Shown piece after piece: positions 8,859-15,354 of a stretch of DNA of 36,935 bases. This DNA is from a virus, in the IMG/VR virus record IMGVR_UViG_3300042517_000150, positions 1 to 36,935 of that record. One strand, given 5' to 3'. Within the stretch, counting starts at the first letter, position 1, and each line of letters begins with the position of its first letter. Below the pieces are notes generated by a model. It saw only the letters and a list, made by a program, of their open reading frames with translations. It was not told the origin of the DNA and ran no database searches. A program made the position numbers and the translations under genes.

Positions 8859-9382
8859 TCATTAACGGTAGCGCAGGTGTTACTACGAACAGCGGTGCTG
8901 TGTATGACAGCCTGCAACGTGGTACAGCCTTAACAGCAGTCACAAACTTTACGACTTCGGCGGACTTTACCAACATTCCTACGTGGGTACGTCGAATTAC
9001 GCTTATATTTTCCGATATTAGTTTAAGTGGATCGGATAATGTTCTTGTTCAGATTGGTGATTCTGGAGGCCTAGAAACAACTGGCTATTTAGGCGCTAAC
9101 GGTTACGCTATATCCGGTGCTGCAACCGTAGCAGGTAATTTTACGACAGGGTGGGGCATTGCCGTAGGCAGCGCATCTGGCGTGTTTTTTGGAACTATGC
9201 AGATAGTTAACTTAACAGGCAACACTTGGGTGTCTTCATTTTCAGGTGGGTTTTCAAACGCAGCCGCATTTAGTGGCGGCGGCGGTAATAAAACACTTTC
9301 GGCGCAGTTAGACCGCGTTAGCGTAACCCGTACAGGCACAAACACCTTCGACGCTGGCACAATCAACATTATTTTTGAATAA
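8849..9382 (+). CDS. Small tail appendage protein, paralogue of 7378-7965
   Basis: The protein has 177 residues. It starts at an ATG inside the end of the preceding gene, with GAGGGGG just upstream (around 8837-8843). It shares with 7378-7965 the ordered signature FTNIPTWVRRITLIFSDIS, VQIGDSGG, GNTWVSS, LDRVSVTRTG and a TFDAGTINIIFE end. The two proteins therefore arose by duplication. The N-terminal 40 residues differ from those of the paralogue, so attachment partners may differ. Probable structural or adhesin-like appendage. Confidence 0.65.
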   Translation: MSVIINGSAGVTTNSGAVYDSLQRGTALTAVTNFTTSADFTNIPTWVRRITLIFSDISLSGSDNVLVQIGDSGGLETTGYLGANGYAISGAATVAGNFTTGWGIAVGSASGVFFGTMQIVNLTGNTWVSSFSGGFSNAAAFSGGGGNKTLSAQLDRVSVTRTGTNTFDAGTINIIFE

Positions 9383-9385
9383 GCG

Positions 9386-9607
9386 ATGGATTCGCAGATT
9401 CTTTTCAATATCGCAGTAGCGATCGCCGGGTTCTTCGGCGGGTGGGTGCTGAACAACATCCACCGCTCGATCGACCGGCTGGACACCGACGTGCGTGCCC
9501 TGCCGCACACCTACGTTACCCGCGAGGACTACAAAGACGACATGCGCGAAGTGAAGGACATGCTGGGTAAGATTTTCGATCGGCTGGAGCATAAGCAAGA
9601 CAAATGA
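9386..9607 (+). CDS. Small membrane protein of the lysis cassette
   Basis: The protein has 73 residues, with one hydrophobic segment at about 5-22 (ILFNIAVAIAGFFGGWVL) followed by a charged, probably coiled-coil tail. This is a type II membrane protein layout seen for small proteins upstream of holin and endolysin genes. It could be an accessory holin, an inner-membrane spanin-like protein or a membrane anchor. The stop overlaps the next start as ATGA. The start lies four bases after the stop of the appendage gene, with only a weak ribosome binding site. Confidence 0.6.
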   Translation: MDSQILFNIAVAIAGFFGGWVLNNIHRSIDRLDTDVRALPHTYVTREDYKDDMREVKDMLGKIFDRLEHKQDK

Positions 9608-10221
9608 TCGATCCGGTAACAATCGGTCTGGCGGTTGCGGGCGTCAAGGCGGTTGTTACTGGCGTTAAAGAAGCCGCTGCACTTGCTCGCGAAGCCTTTG
9701 ACGAAATCAATGGCGCGGTAGAGTCCGGCAAGACGTTGGCCGACTCCATGTCGGGCGTTACTAAGTTCTTCTCTGCCGCAGGCAAATACGAAACCCAGCG
9801 CACACAGCTAGAAGAAGCCCGCGCAGCTCAAGAGGCCGCGGTCGCTAAAGGCCACACGGTGCCGGAATACATTTCAGACGCCGAGTACGTCATCGAGATG
9901 ATGATCATTGATCGCCAGATCAAACAGTACTACGACGACATCAAACATATTTTCATCTACCACTTCCAAGAAGCAGGCATGTGGGATGAGTTCTGGGCGC
10001 GTATGGGTAAGCTCAGAGGCGAACGAGAAGCCAAAGCCGAGGCGCTGCGCAAGGCAGAGACAGAAAAGCGCCTGCAGGCCAAAGTCGCCGAGATGAAGCA
10101 ACGGCGCGCTAGACAAGCGGTCATAGCCCACATAGAGCTGTTAGTCACGGCGGTTATTCTTGCCGTTATCGTGGCGGGCTTCTGCTGGGGTATGTGGTGG
10201 ATGTTTCAACAAGGAGGTTGA
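9604..10221 (+). CDS. Membrane-anchored lysis-region protein of unknown function
   Basis: The protein has 205 residues. The N-terminus contains an Ala/Val-rich helix (PVTIGLAVAGVKAVVTGVKE). The middle contains a motif with YVIEMMIIDRQIKQYYDDIK. A long basic and charged helix at 130-170 follows, and a single transmembrane segment lies near the C-terminus (about 178-200, with LVTAVILAVIVAGFCWGMWW). It lies between the small membrane protein and the holin, so a role in lysis or membrane remodelling is plausible. No domain was recognised with confidence. Confidence 0.6.
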   Translation: MIDPVTIGLAVAGVKAVVTGVKEAAALAREAFDEINGAVESGKTLADSMSGVTKFFSAAGKYETQRTQLEEARAAQEAAVAKGHTVPEYISDAEYVIEMMIIDRQIKQYYDDIKHIFIYHFQEAGMWDEFWARMGKLRGEREAKAEALRKAETEKRLQAKVAEMKQRRARQAVIAHIELLVTAVILAVIVAGFCWGMWWMFQQGG

Positions 10222-10222
10222 C

Positions 10223-10627
10223 ATGCTAGATGCTCTATTAAATATCGGCGGTAAGCTGATCGACAAACTAATCCCCGACCCGGAACAGAAGGCCAAGGCG
10301 CAGCTGGAACTCGCCAAGATGGCGCAAGACGGCGAGCTGGCCAAGATGGCCAACGAAACCGACTTGTACAAGACTGAGCAGAACAATCTGACCGAGCGCC
10401 TAAAGGCCGACATGGGCAGCGATAGCTGGCTGTCGAAGAACATCCGCCCGCTAACGCTGGTGTACATTCTGGTGGCGTACATGGCGCTGGCAATCCTTGA
10501 CGCCGCAGCGTTGGATATCGCGGACTCGTTCGTAGAGCTGCTAGGGCAGTGGGGTATGTTGGTTATGTCCTTCTACTTCGGCGGCAGAACGCTTGAGAAA
10601 ATTATTGATATGCGAGCAAAGAAATGA
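10223..10627 (+). CDS. Holin, three-transmembrane type (GTA-holin-like)
   Basis: The protein has 134 residues from the ATG at 10223, which has a strong AAGGAGG site eight bases upstream; a longer frame exists upstream but lacks such a site. The N-terminal half is a charged helix with LLNIGGKLIDKLIPDPEQKA, then a conserved-looking SWLSKNIRPLTLVYILV. Hydrophobic segments near 77-92, 95-105 and 108-120 fit the family described as holin of three TMs for gene-transfer-agent release. It would form the inner-membrane lesion that frees the muramidase encoded next. The stop overlaps the next ATG as ATGA. Confidence 0.8.
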   Translation: MLDALLNIGGKLIDKLIPDPEQKAKAQLELAKMAQDGELAKMANETDLYKTEQNNLTERLKADMGSDSWLSKNIRPLTLVYILVAYMALAILDAAALDIADSFVELLGQWGMLVMSFYFGGRTLEKIIDMRAKK

Positions 10628-11136
10628 TCGACAATTTCCGCGAGGCTTTGCAGGCCGTTTTGTTGCACGAAGGCGGGTTCGTTAACCATCCAAAAGACCC
10701 AGGCGGCATGACCAACTTGGGCGTCACCAAAAAGGTATGGGAAGAATGGGTCGGTCATCCTGTTGGCGAAAGCGAGATGCGGGCGTTGACGCCAGAAACG
10801 GTGGCGCCGATGTACCGGAGAAAGTACTGGGACGCAGTCAAGGGCGACGAGCTGCCGTCGGGGCTGGATTACCTGATGTTCGACTTTGCGATCAACGCGG
10901 GGCCGGGACGGGCGATCCGCACCATGCAGAAGGCGATCGGAACAAATCCTGACGGCGTCATCGGCCCGAAGACAATGCAGGCGTTAAAGGACGCAGACCC
11001 AACGGATTTGATCGCCAAGTTTAGCGTAGAAAAAGAACTGTTCTACAAGGCGCTCCCGACGTTCGCCACCTTCGGCAAGGGGTGGCTACGTCGAGTAGAC
11101 GAGGCTAAGTCACATGCGGTAACGATGCTCGCGTAA
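10624..11136 (+). CDS. Endolysin, GH108 N-acetylmuramidase
   Basis: The protein has 170 residues. The GH108 signature is clear at residues 16-35: EGGFVNHPKDPGGMTNLGVT, with E16 as the expected catalytic acid. The C-terminal half (GLDYLMFDFAINAGPGRAIR, then NPDGVIGPKTMQAL) matches the peptidoglycan-binding domain that accompanies GH108. It cuts the glycan backbone of peptidoglycan at the end of infection. No signal peptide is present, so release depends on the holin just upstream. Its last 27 bases overlap the end of a minus-strand gene. Confidence 0.92.
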   Translation: MIDNFREALQAVLLHEGGFVNHPKDPGGMTNLGVTKKVWEEWVGHPVGESEMRALTPETVAPMYRRKYWDAVKGDELPSGLDYLMFDFAINAGPGRAIRTMQKAIGTNPDGVIGPKTMQALKDADPTDLIAKFSVEKELFYKALPTFATFGKGWLRRVDEAKSHAVTMLA

Positions 11137-11298
11137 CTGCTGGCAGATGACGCGGTCGCGTGTGGTCTGCCACACGGTCATGTCCTTCGCTGTGCATTCA
11201 GTCGGGGTCGGCCCCTTGGGCTCGGGCAAACCGATGGCAAGAAAAGTAAACGTGGCCACCGCGATGGCCGCGTAGTACACCACCACAAGGTCTTTCAT
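11110..11298 (-). CDS. Small membrane protein at end of the minus-strand operon
   Basis: The protein has 62 residues. The N-terminus has a hydrophobic segment (LVVVYYAAIAVATFTFLAIG) followed by a short polar tail with two cysteines and MTVWQTTRDRVICQQL, a motif I associate with small phage membrane proteins. The ATG overlaps the stop of the preceding gene as ATGA. The 3' end overlaps the endolysin gene tail to tail by 27 bases. Function unknown. Confidence 0.6.
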   Translation of the reverse strand: MKDLVVVYYAAIAVATFTFLAIGLPEPKGPTPTECTAKDMTVWQTTRDRVICQQLREHRYRM

Positions 11299-11477
11299 AT
11301 CCGTAGCAGCCTCCCAAGCAGTTTGGTGATCGGCGACGCCTCATACGGCTCAATGCCTAGCATCACGTCCTGCACGAACCGCTCCTCGGGCGTCGCAGGC
11401 TTCTGATAGAACTGCGGCGTGTAATGCGAACCGATCTTAGGGGGTTCTTCTTTGATAAAGTAACCATCACGAAGCAT
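11295..11477 (-). CDS. Small phage protein of unknown function
   Basis: The protein has 60 residues from the ATG at 11477, chosen because AGGAGGA lies just upstream on the minus strand; an ATG 27 bases earlier has no comparable site. It contains EEPPKIGSHYTPQFYQKPAT and PEERFVQDVMLGIEPYEASP. No known domain was recognised. It overlaps both neighbours, as usual in this operon. Confidence 0.6.
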   Translation of the reverse strand: MLRDGYFIKEEPPKIGSHYTPQFYQKPATPEERFVQDVMLGIEPYEASPITKLLGRLLRI

Positions 11478-11712
11478 CTTTCTTCCTCCTATCTTCATTT
11501 GCACGGCGTGCGTTAACTGCTTTCTTTTTTATTAACGCTGCCTCTTCCTTAGTATAAACAGGTTCTGCGCCGTTGGCCGTTGCTTTCAGCCACACCTCGG
11601 CGGTGTAGGCGCCTGCCCCGCACGCCTTGCACTTACGCTGGCGTCGCAGGCCACCGGCCATCTTGATGACGTTGACGACGTAGGTACGTTCACTGCACTG
11701 CATACATTTCAT
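11467..11712 (-). CDS. Small zinc-ribbon protein (NrdR-like ribbon)
   Basis: The protein has 81 residues. The N-terminus is a four-cysteine ribbon, C-x2-C at residues 3-6 and C-x2-C at 28-31 (RQRKCKACG), similar to the zinc ribbon of NrdR. The ATP-cone domain of NrdR is absent, and the rest is a basic Lys/Arg-rich helix ending in RRANEDRRKK. It may bind nucleic acid, for example as a small transcription factor. The ATG overlaps the previous stop. Confidence 0.65.
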   Translation of the reverse strand: MKCMQCSERTYVVNVIKMAGGLRRQRKCKACGAGAYTAEVWLKATANGAEPVYTKEEAALIKKKAVNARRANEDRRKKDAS

Positions 11713-11903
11713 GGTCGTACCGCCTTGGCCATGATCTCGATCCGCTCCCGTGCGTCACGCAGGGCGCAGTACCGCTGGTGCAGGCGCTGCAGGATAGAGC
11801 TGCGGCGCTCGTTCATGGATTCGTGTGTCAGCATCGCGAACACCTCCTCCTCGGTCATAGTGGGCAGTTGGTCATTTAGACTGCGCCAGCTTAGCTTTTT
11901 CAT
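11709..11903 (-). CDS. Small helical phage protein
   Basis: The protein has 64 residues, strongly helical, with WRSLNDQLPTMTEEEVFAML and RRSSILQRLHQRYCALRDAR. It resembles small proteins that recur in environmental podovirus early operons, but no function is known to me. The gene overlaps the upstream gene (11872-12045) by 32 bases and the downstream one by four. Confidence 0.6.
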   Translation of the reverse strand: MKKLSWRSLNDQLPTMTEEEVFAMLTHESMNERRSSILQRLHQRYCALRDARERIEIMAKAVRP

Positions 11904-12045
11904 GTTCTACCTTTGATTCAATTTCAGCTACTTTGGTCATCGCACGCTGGAAGGCGTTGGCGATCTGGTTGTATTCCTTCATGCGCTGACGTTCTTCTGT
12001 CTGCGCGGCTTTCAGTTTGGCTTTCCAGTAATCAATTCTTTTCAC
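11872..12045 (-). CDS. Small coiled-coil protein, GTG start
   Basis: The protein has 57 residues from the GTG at 12045, chosen because TGGAGG lies nine bases upstream and because the peptide VKRIDYWKAKLKAAQTEER starts naturally there. An in-frame ATG at 12096 would force a long overlap with the gene at 12032-12178. The sequence is one long charged helix (KVAEIESKVEHEKAKLAQSK at the end), probably a coiled coil. Function unknown. Confidence 0.55.
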   Translation of the reverse strand: MKRIDYWKAKLKAAQTEERQRMKEYNQIANAFQRAMTKVAEIESKVEHEKAKLAQSK

Positions 12046-12178
12046 GTTGTTCGGCCTCCAGTTCGCGCAGGTCGTTGGCGACATCCGACACGCCATGCCA
12101 GTCGGATCTAGCGATCATGACGTGCAGATAGTCGATCAGAATCTCGCGCTGTGTTTCGTATTTGGTAAAGTCAGTCAT
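12032..12178 (-). CDS. 48-residue phage protein (short gene)
   Basis: The ATG at 12178 overlaps the stop of the gene at 12175-12477 as ATGA. The peptide starts MTDFTKYETQREILIDYL and contains DWHGVSDVANDLRELEAE, ending at a TGA at 12032-12034. I recognise this pattern from small proteins of environmental podoviruses. The 3' end overlaps the GTG start of the next gene by 14 bases. Helical and acidic; function unknown. Confidence 0.7.
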   Translation of the reverse strand: MTDFTKYETQREILIDYLHVMIARSDWHGVSDVANDLRELEAEQREKN

Positions 12179-12477
12179 CGTATTGGCTCCATTGTAGGTT
12201 GTACTGCGATTGAAATTGAACGTCTAAACTGCGTTAGCGGCATGATGCGCTGGCTGCCGTCGGCCATTTCGATGTGCGCAAACCCTTGCGCGGACGACCA
12301 GCAGCCATAGTAGGCACGCTGGCGACCGTCGATGTCGAACATCAAGAAGCGGCCCCGGCAGGCGTCAACGCGGTCTTGCGTTAGCACGGTCTGCACGCTG
12401 ATGTCGTTGGTGTAGGTCAGGTACCCAGGCTCGGCGGCAACGGGTGCGGCCAACAGTAGTAAGAGTAGGTGTCTCAT
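12175..12477 (-). CDS. Small secreted (signal-peptide) protein
   Basis: The protein has 100 residues from the ATG at 12477, which has GAAGGAG upstream and overlaps the previous stop as ATGA. The N-terminus, MRHLLLLLLAAPVAAEPGYL, is a clear signal peptide with an Ala-x-Ala cleavage site near residue 17. The mature part has CRGRFLMFDIDGRQRAYYGC and a predicted beta-rich fold with two cysteines that could form a disulphide. It should act in the periplasm. Its role in infection is unknown; superinfection exclusion or envelope modification are possibilities only. Confidence 0.65.
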   Translation of the reverse strand: MRHLLLLLLAAPVAAEPGYLTYTNDISVQTVLTQDRVDACRGRFLMFDIDGRQRAYYGCWSSAQGFAHIEMADGSQRIMPLTQFRRSISIAVQPTMEPIR

Positions 12478-12881
12478 GTGTTCTTCTCCTTCAGCTTGGC
12501 TTCGATGGCGCAGGCAAAGTCCCCCCAATTTGGGTTTGCCAAATGTAGCTCTTGTATTTCGTAAGCCGTCAGCCCCTGCCATTCGCGCTGTGGTGGGGCG
12601 GTGTAGAGTGGGTGCCATCTGTTTTCTTTCGCCCACTTTTTATACACGGTCACGCTACCGTATGCTCCGGGTTCATGCCACGCCACCGGCTCCGGTTCAG
12701 GCTGCGCCACCGGCTCCGGTTCAGGCTGCGCGAGTCGGGCGCGGAGGGTTTTGATTGCAGCGTCATACAAGTCGCTTCCTTCTGGCTGCTTGATCTTTTC
12801 TCTGCTAGTCACAAACACTCTTGCGTGTTGCATCGCATCCAGCACCTGCTGCGCTTCCTCGCGGGTTAGTGTGATGGTCAT
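12474..12881 (-). CDS. Small phage protein with Pro-Glu repeat linker
   Basis: The protein has 135 residues from the ATG at 12881, preceded by GAGGCAACA. An N-terminal helix (TREEAQQVLDAMQHARVFV) is joined by a tandem AQPEPEPV linker to a C-terminal segment with WHPLYTAPPQREWQGLTAYE, a motif common in phage and metagenomic early proteins. No catalytic function is known to me. The linker is encoded by a 24-bp perfect tandem repeat at 12682-12729. The first eight codons are almost identical at DNA level to those of the gene at 13086-13226. Confidence 0.65.
   Translation of the reverse strand: MTITLTREEAQQVLDAMQHARVFVTSREKIKQPEGSDLYDAAIKTLRARLAQPEPEPVAQPEPEPVAWHEPGAYGSVTVYKKWAKENRWHPLYTAPPQREWQGLTAYEIQELHLANPNWGDFACAIEAKLKEKNT
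12682..12729. repeat. Two perfect tandem copies of a 24-bp unit
   Basis: The units at 12682-12705 and 12706-12729 are identical and begin GCCACCGGCTCCGG. A degenerate third copy precedes them near 12660. They encode the Pro-Glu linker of the gene at 12474-12881, in frame (8 residues per unit), so copy number can change without breaking the gene. Confidence 0.9.
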
Positions 12882-12888
12882 TGTTGCC

Positions 12889-13089
12889 TCACAGATCAGG
12901 GTCAATCCAAAACCCAGCGCCAAAGATCAGCGGGATGGGGTCATAGTCTTCGCCTTCGGCCTCTTGAATTTCTTTTTGCAAGTTGGTGCATTTCTCATGC
13001 AAATCCATCACTAAGGCGTAGACTTTTTGGCCTTCTTCTTGGTATTGGTTGTGCAATTTCTTTAACTCGTTAATTTCTTTTGGTGTCAT
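12889..13089 (-). CDS. Small coiled-coil protein
   Basis: The protein has 66 residues, starting by overlap with the stop of the preceding gene (ATGA). It is a charged helix with heptad-like spacing (EINELKKLHNQYQEEGQKVY and HEKCTNLQKEIQEAEGE), ending in an acidic and hydrophobic tail. Nothing indicates a specific function. Confidence 0.6.
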   Translation of the reverse strand: MTPKEINELKKLHNQYQEEGQKVYALVMDLHEKCTNLQKEIQEAEGEDYDPIPLIFGAGFWIDPDL

Positions 13090-13226
13090 TGTGGTTTCTC
13101 CTCATCTCCAAAATCCATATCAGCAGAATGCGGCACATCGTCATGCACGATCACGCCATTTTCTTCAGGCAGAAACCTGCCGCAAACAACGCAGTAATAA
13201 CCTTCCTCGCGTGTTAGTGTGATCAT
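13086..13226 (-). CDS. 46-residue CxxC knuckle protein
   Basis: The ATG at 13226 overlaps the helicase stop as ATGA and has GGAGG upstream on the minus strand. The peptide contains YYCVVCGRFLPEENGVIVHD, a single C-x2-C zinc knuckle, followed by HSADMDF and an acidic end. A histidine pair after the knuckle could complete a metal site. Function unknown. The first codons repeat those of the gene at 12474-12881. Confidence 0.6.
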   Translation of the reverse strand: MITLTREEGYYCVVCGRFLPEENGVIVHDDVPHSADMDFGDEEKPQ

Positions 13227-14560
13227 TTCAGTGCCTCCAATGCGATGTCTGAGATGGCTCGTTTGTCGTGCAGGGCGGCCCAGATTTTCTCGTCGACCGT
13301 TCTCTGTGCCATAAGGATATACACCCATACCTCTCGCAGTTGCCCGGAACGATGCAGACGTCCGACGGTCTGCTCGTACAGCTCAAGGCTCCACGGTAGG
13401 GATATAAAAGCAATGCAGCTGCCTCCGTGCTGCAGGTTGAGTCCGTGTCCCGCGCTTTTCGGGTGAATGGCCATAAGCTCGACCAGCCCATTATTCCAAC
13501 GCGCCACCGCGTCCACATCATCCAGCGTCTGAACCTGCGGATAGCGACGCTTAATCTCTGCAAGCTCCTCCTGAAACTGGTAGACCAATAAGGTATTCGC
13601 ACGCTGGTTCTCCTGTAGTAGTTCATCCAACCGATCAAACTTGTGACTGCTAAACCACACCGCCGTCTTGCTCGAGGTAAACTGACCCGGCACGGCAGAC
13701 GCGGTGCGCTGGCTGTCGTACGCAAAGCCAGACGCCATCTGTTGCAACTTTGATGTAACAGCCGCGGCGTTCGCCGCCAGTATCTCGGCGCTCGGAAACT
13801 GCACCACGAAGTCTTTCTTCATCTTCTCGTACGGCGCGCGGTCGTCTAGTTCACACCGCAGCTCGACGACGTGACACGGCGGCAGCTTGTCCTTGTAGAC
13901 ACCTGGCTCCAGCAGGTACGTCGCAGGCTTGATGCGCTCCATGACCTGCTGCAGCGCGCCTGGGCGCGGCGTCCACTCGCCGAAGTCTCGGTTCATGCAG
14001 ACGAAGTATTGCTGCAAGAAGGCGCCCTTGGCACGGCCTAAAAGTTTCTCGTCGACGATCTTGCACTGACCGAACACGTCTTCAAGGCCGTTGCTGGTGA
14101 ACGATCCGGTCAGACCCCAGCGAATCTTGAACTGGTCGATGACCTTGTGCAGCGCCTTGAAGCGCGTGCCGGAGGGGTTCTTAAGTTTGGTCAGCTCGTC
14201 GAACACGATGGCGTCGAAGTCGGACAGGTTCTGTTCAGCCAACCACTGAATGTTGTCGTAGTTGATGATGACGATCTCGCTGGTCGAGCGCAGTGCTGCT
14301 GCGCGATCCTTTGGGCTGCCGACCGCCACGCGGTAAGTCAATCCCGGCGACCACTTCGGCACCTCAATCGGCCAGACGTCCGTACACACGCGCTTGGGCG
14401 CCAGCACAAGGAAGCGACTGGCGTGCCCGTCGTTGACCATCGCCTGCATGGCGGTCAGCGTGATCGCGGTCTTGCCTGCGCCCACGGGCGCTAAGATCAT
14501 CGCCCGATCGCGCTCGTACAGGAAGTCAGCCGCTTCGTCCTGGTAAGGTCTAAGCTGCAT
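13223..14560 (-). CDS. SNF2-type superfamily 2 DNA helicase/translocase
   Basis: The protein has 445 residues from the ATG at 14560, preceded by AGAGG; upstream in-frame starts lie inside the previous gene. Motifs in order: QLRPYQ at the start, Walker A PVGAGKT (25-31), motif II FDELTKLKN (120-128) with DEL in place of DEAH, motif III LTGS (150-153), motif V SAGHGLNLQHG, and motif VI QTVGRLHRSGQ (397-407). This is the compact phage SNF2 family. It likely remodels protein-DNA complexes or helps replication and recombination with the adjacent VRR-NUC nuclease. Confidence 0.92.
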   Translation of the reverse strand: MQLRPYQDEAADFLYERDRAMILAPVGAGKTAITLTAMQAMVNDGHASRFLVLAPKRVCTDVWPIEVPKWSPGLTYRVAVGSPKDRAAALRSTSEIVIINYDNIQWLAEQNLSDFDAIVFDELTKLKNPSGTRFKALHKVIDQFKIRWGLTGSFTSNGLEDVFGQCKIVDEKLLGRAKGAFLQQYFVCMNRDFGEWTPRPGALQQVMERIKPATYLLEPGVYKDKLPPCHVVELRCELDDRAPYEKMKKDFVVQFPSAEILAANAAAVTSKLQQMASGFAYDSQRTASAVPGQFTSSKTAVWFSSHKFDRLDELLQENQRANTLLVYQFQEELAEIKRRYPQVQTLDDVDAVARWNNGLVELMAIHPKSAGHGLNLQHGGSCIAFISLPWSLELYEQTVGRLHRSGQLREVWVYILMAQRTVDEKIWAALHDKRAISDIALEALK

Positions 14561-14834
14561 CGTTGCCTCTGGCGCGGATAAGTTCTTGGCAATGATTTTT
14601 AATGCCGTAGGCAAATTTTGCAGAATCAGGACTGTCATACATAGACGCAGACCCGACTGCGTCATTACACGCTTCTGCACACGCCTCGCGTTCGGCTGCT
14701 GCGACTAAAGCGGCAAAGTGTTCAAGATGTTCTTCCGACATTCCTATCTTTACCCCGGCCACCCCAGCCGGGTAAGTAACGCCAGCAACTTCCCGCGCCA
14801 TGCGCAGAATGTCATCTCTGTTTAATCCATTCAT
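14550..14834 (-). CDS. Small phage protein of unknown function
   Basis: The protein has 94 residues. The ATG at 14834 has GAGGGAG upstream; a TTG one codon earlier is less likely. It contains RDDILRMAREVAG and EHFAALVAAAEREACAEACN, a helical pattern very common in phage early proteins with no assigned role. It overlaps the VRR-NUC gene by 23 bases and the helicase by 11 bases. Confidence 0.6.
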   Translation of the reverse strand: MNGLNRDDILRMAREVAGVTYPAGVAGVKIGMSEEHLEHFAALVAAAEREACAEACNDAVGSASMYDSPDSAKFAYGIKNHCQELIRARGNDAA

Positions 14835-15084
14835 CAACCATCTCCCTCGACCATAAACAGGCGTAGTTTTGTTTTAGCAACAGTACGTCGTTGCGAAATA
14901 TTTTTTGTAGCTCTGACAACCGTCCGGCTTTGGTTTTCAATTCGACAAACCATGTGCTGCCATCAGGCAGACAAGCAATGCGGTCACTCACGCCGCGTTG
15001 CGTTGGCGACTTGAACTTGTACGTTCTGCCGCCAGCACGCTCGACCGTCCAGACAAAGTATTTCTCGATTTCTTTTTCTAACAT
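14812..15084 (-). CDS. VRR-NUC domain nuclease
   Basis: The protein has 90 residues, a typical length for stand-alone phage VRR-NUC proteins. The PD-(D/E)XK core is visible: E3 or E6 in the first helix (LEKEIEKYFVW), SDR at about 33-35 after KSPTQRGV, and the FVELKTKAG strand at about 46-54 with E48 and K50, followed by LSELQ. Members are junction-resolving or nicking nucleases, usually partnered with SNF2 helicases as here. It is the first gene of the minus-strand operon. No ribosome binding site lies upstream, and the -10 box of its promoter is only six bases away from the ATG. Confidence 0.88.
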   Translation of the reverse strand: MLEKEIEKYFVWTVERAGGRTYKFKSPTQRGVSDRIACLPDGSTWFVELKTKAGRLSELQKIFRNDVLLLKQNYACLWSREMVDEWIKQR

Positions 15085-15090
15085 GGCGCA

Positions 15091-15119
15091 AATATAAAGG
15101 CTAAAAAAGTATTTGACAA
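15091..15119 (-). promoter_or_regulatory. Sigma70-like promoter for the minus-strand operon
   Basis: On the minus strand TTGTCA (15114-15119) and TATATT (15091-15096) are separated by exactly 17 bases. Transcription would start about position 15084, at the A of the VRR-NUC ATG, implying a leaderless mRNA. Its -35 box overlaps the opposite-strand -35 box by five bases. Confidence 0.65.
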
Positions 15120-15141
15120 GGATTATTTTAGGGGCTACAGT
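15113..15141 (+). promoter_or_regulatory. Sigma70-like promoter for the plus-strand replication operon
   Basis: TTGACA at 15113-15118 and TACAGT at 15136-15141 are separated by 17 bases. Transcription would start near 15148, leaving a leader of about 27 bases with GGGAG before the ATG at 15175. It is placed back to back with the minus-strand promoter. Confidence 0.7.
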
Positions 15142-15174
15142 CGAGGCTCAATCACTACACGGGAGTACAGTCAA

Positions 15175-15354
15175 ATGAATGTAGAAGACATTTTTGATGC
15201 AGACGGCACAGCCCTGCAAGCAGCATTAGACCTAATCGAGGTCATCATCAAAACCGATCCCGGCGTTTACGACGAAACGGCTGCGCCGGTACTGCTGTTG
15301 TTGCGTCAACGCCTGTCTAGTTCATGGCGTAACGAGCCAGTGGGGGTGAAATAA
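15175..15354 (+). CDS. 59-residue early protein (short gene)
   Basis: The first gene of the plus-strand replication operon. The ATG has GGGAGTACAGTCAA upstream, and the TAA overlaps the next ATG as TAATG. The peptide contains DADGTALQAALDLIEVIIKT and DPGVYDETAAPVLLLLRQRL. I recognise this from small proteins adjacent to the Cas4-like nuclease in environmental phages. Helical; role unknown, perhaps an accessory factor of replication or recombination. Confidence 0.75.
   Translation: MNVEDIFDADGTALQAALDLIEVIIKTDPGVYDETAAPVLLLLRQRLSSSWRNEPVGVK

Noticed and set aside
13223-14680. Longer 485-residue start for the helicase at 14680
   Set aside because: The extra 40 residues overlap the preceding gene in another frame, and the internal ATG at 14560 has an AGAGG site and begins with the normal QLRPYQ motif.
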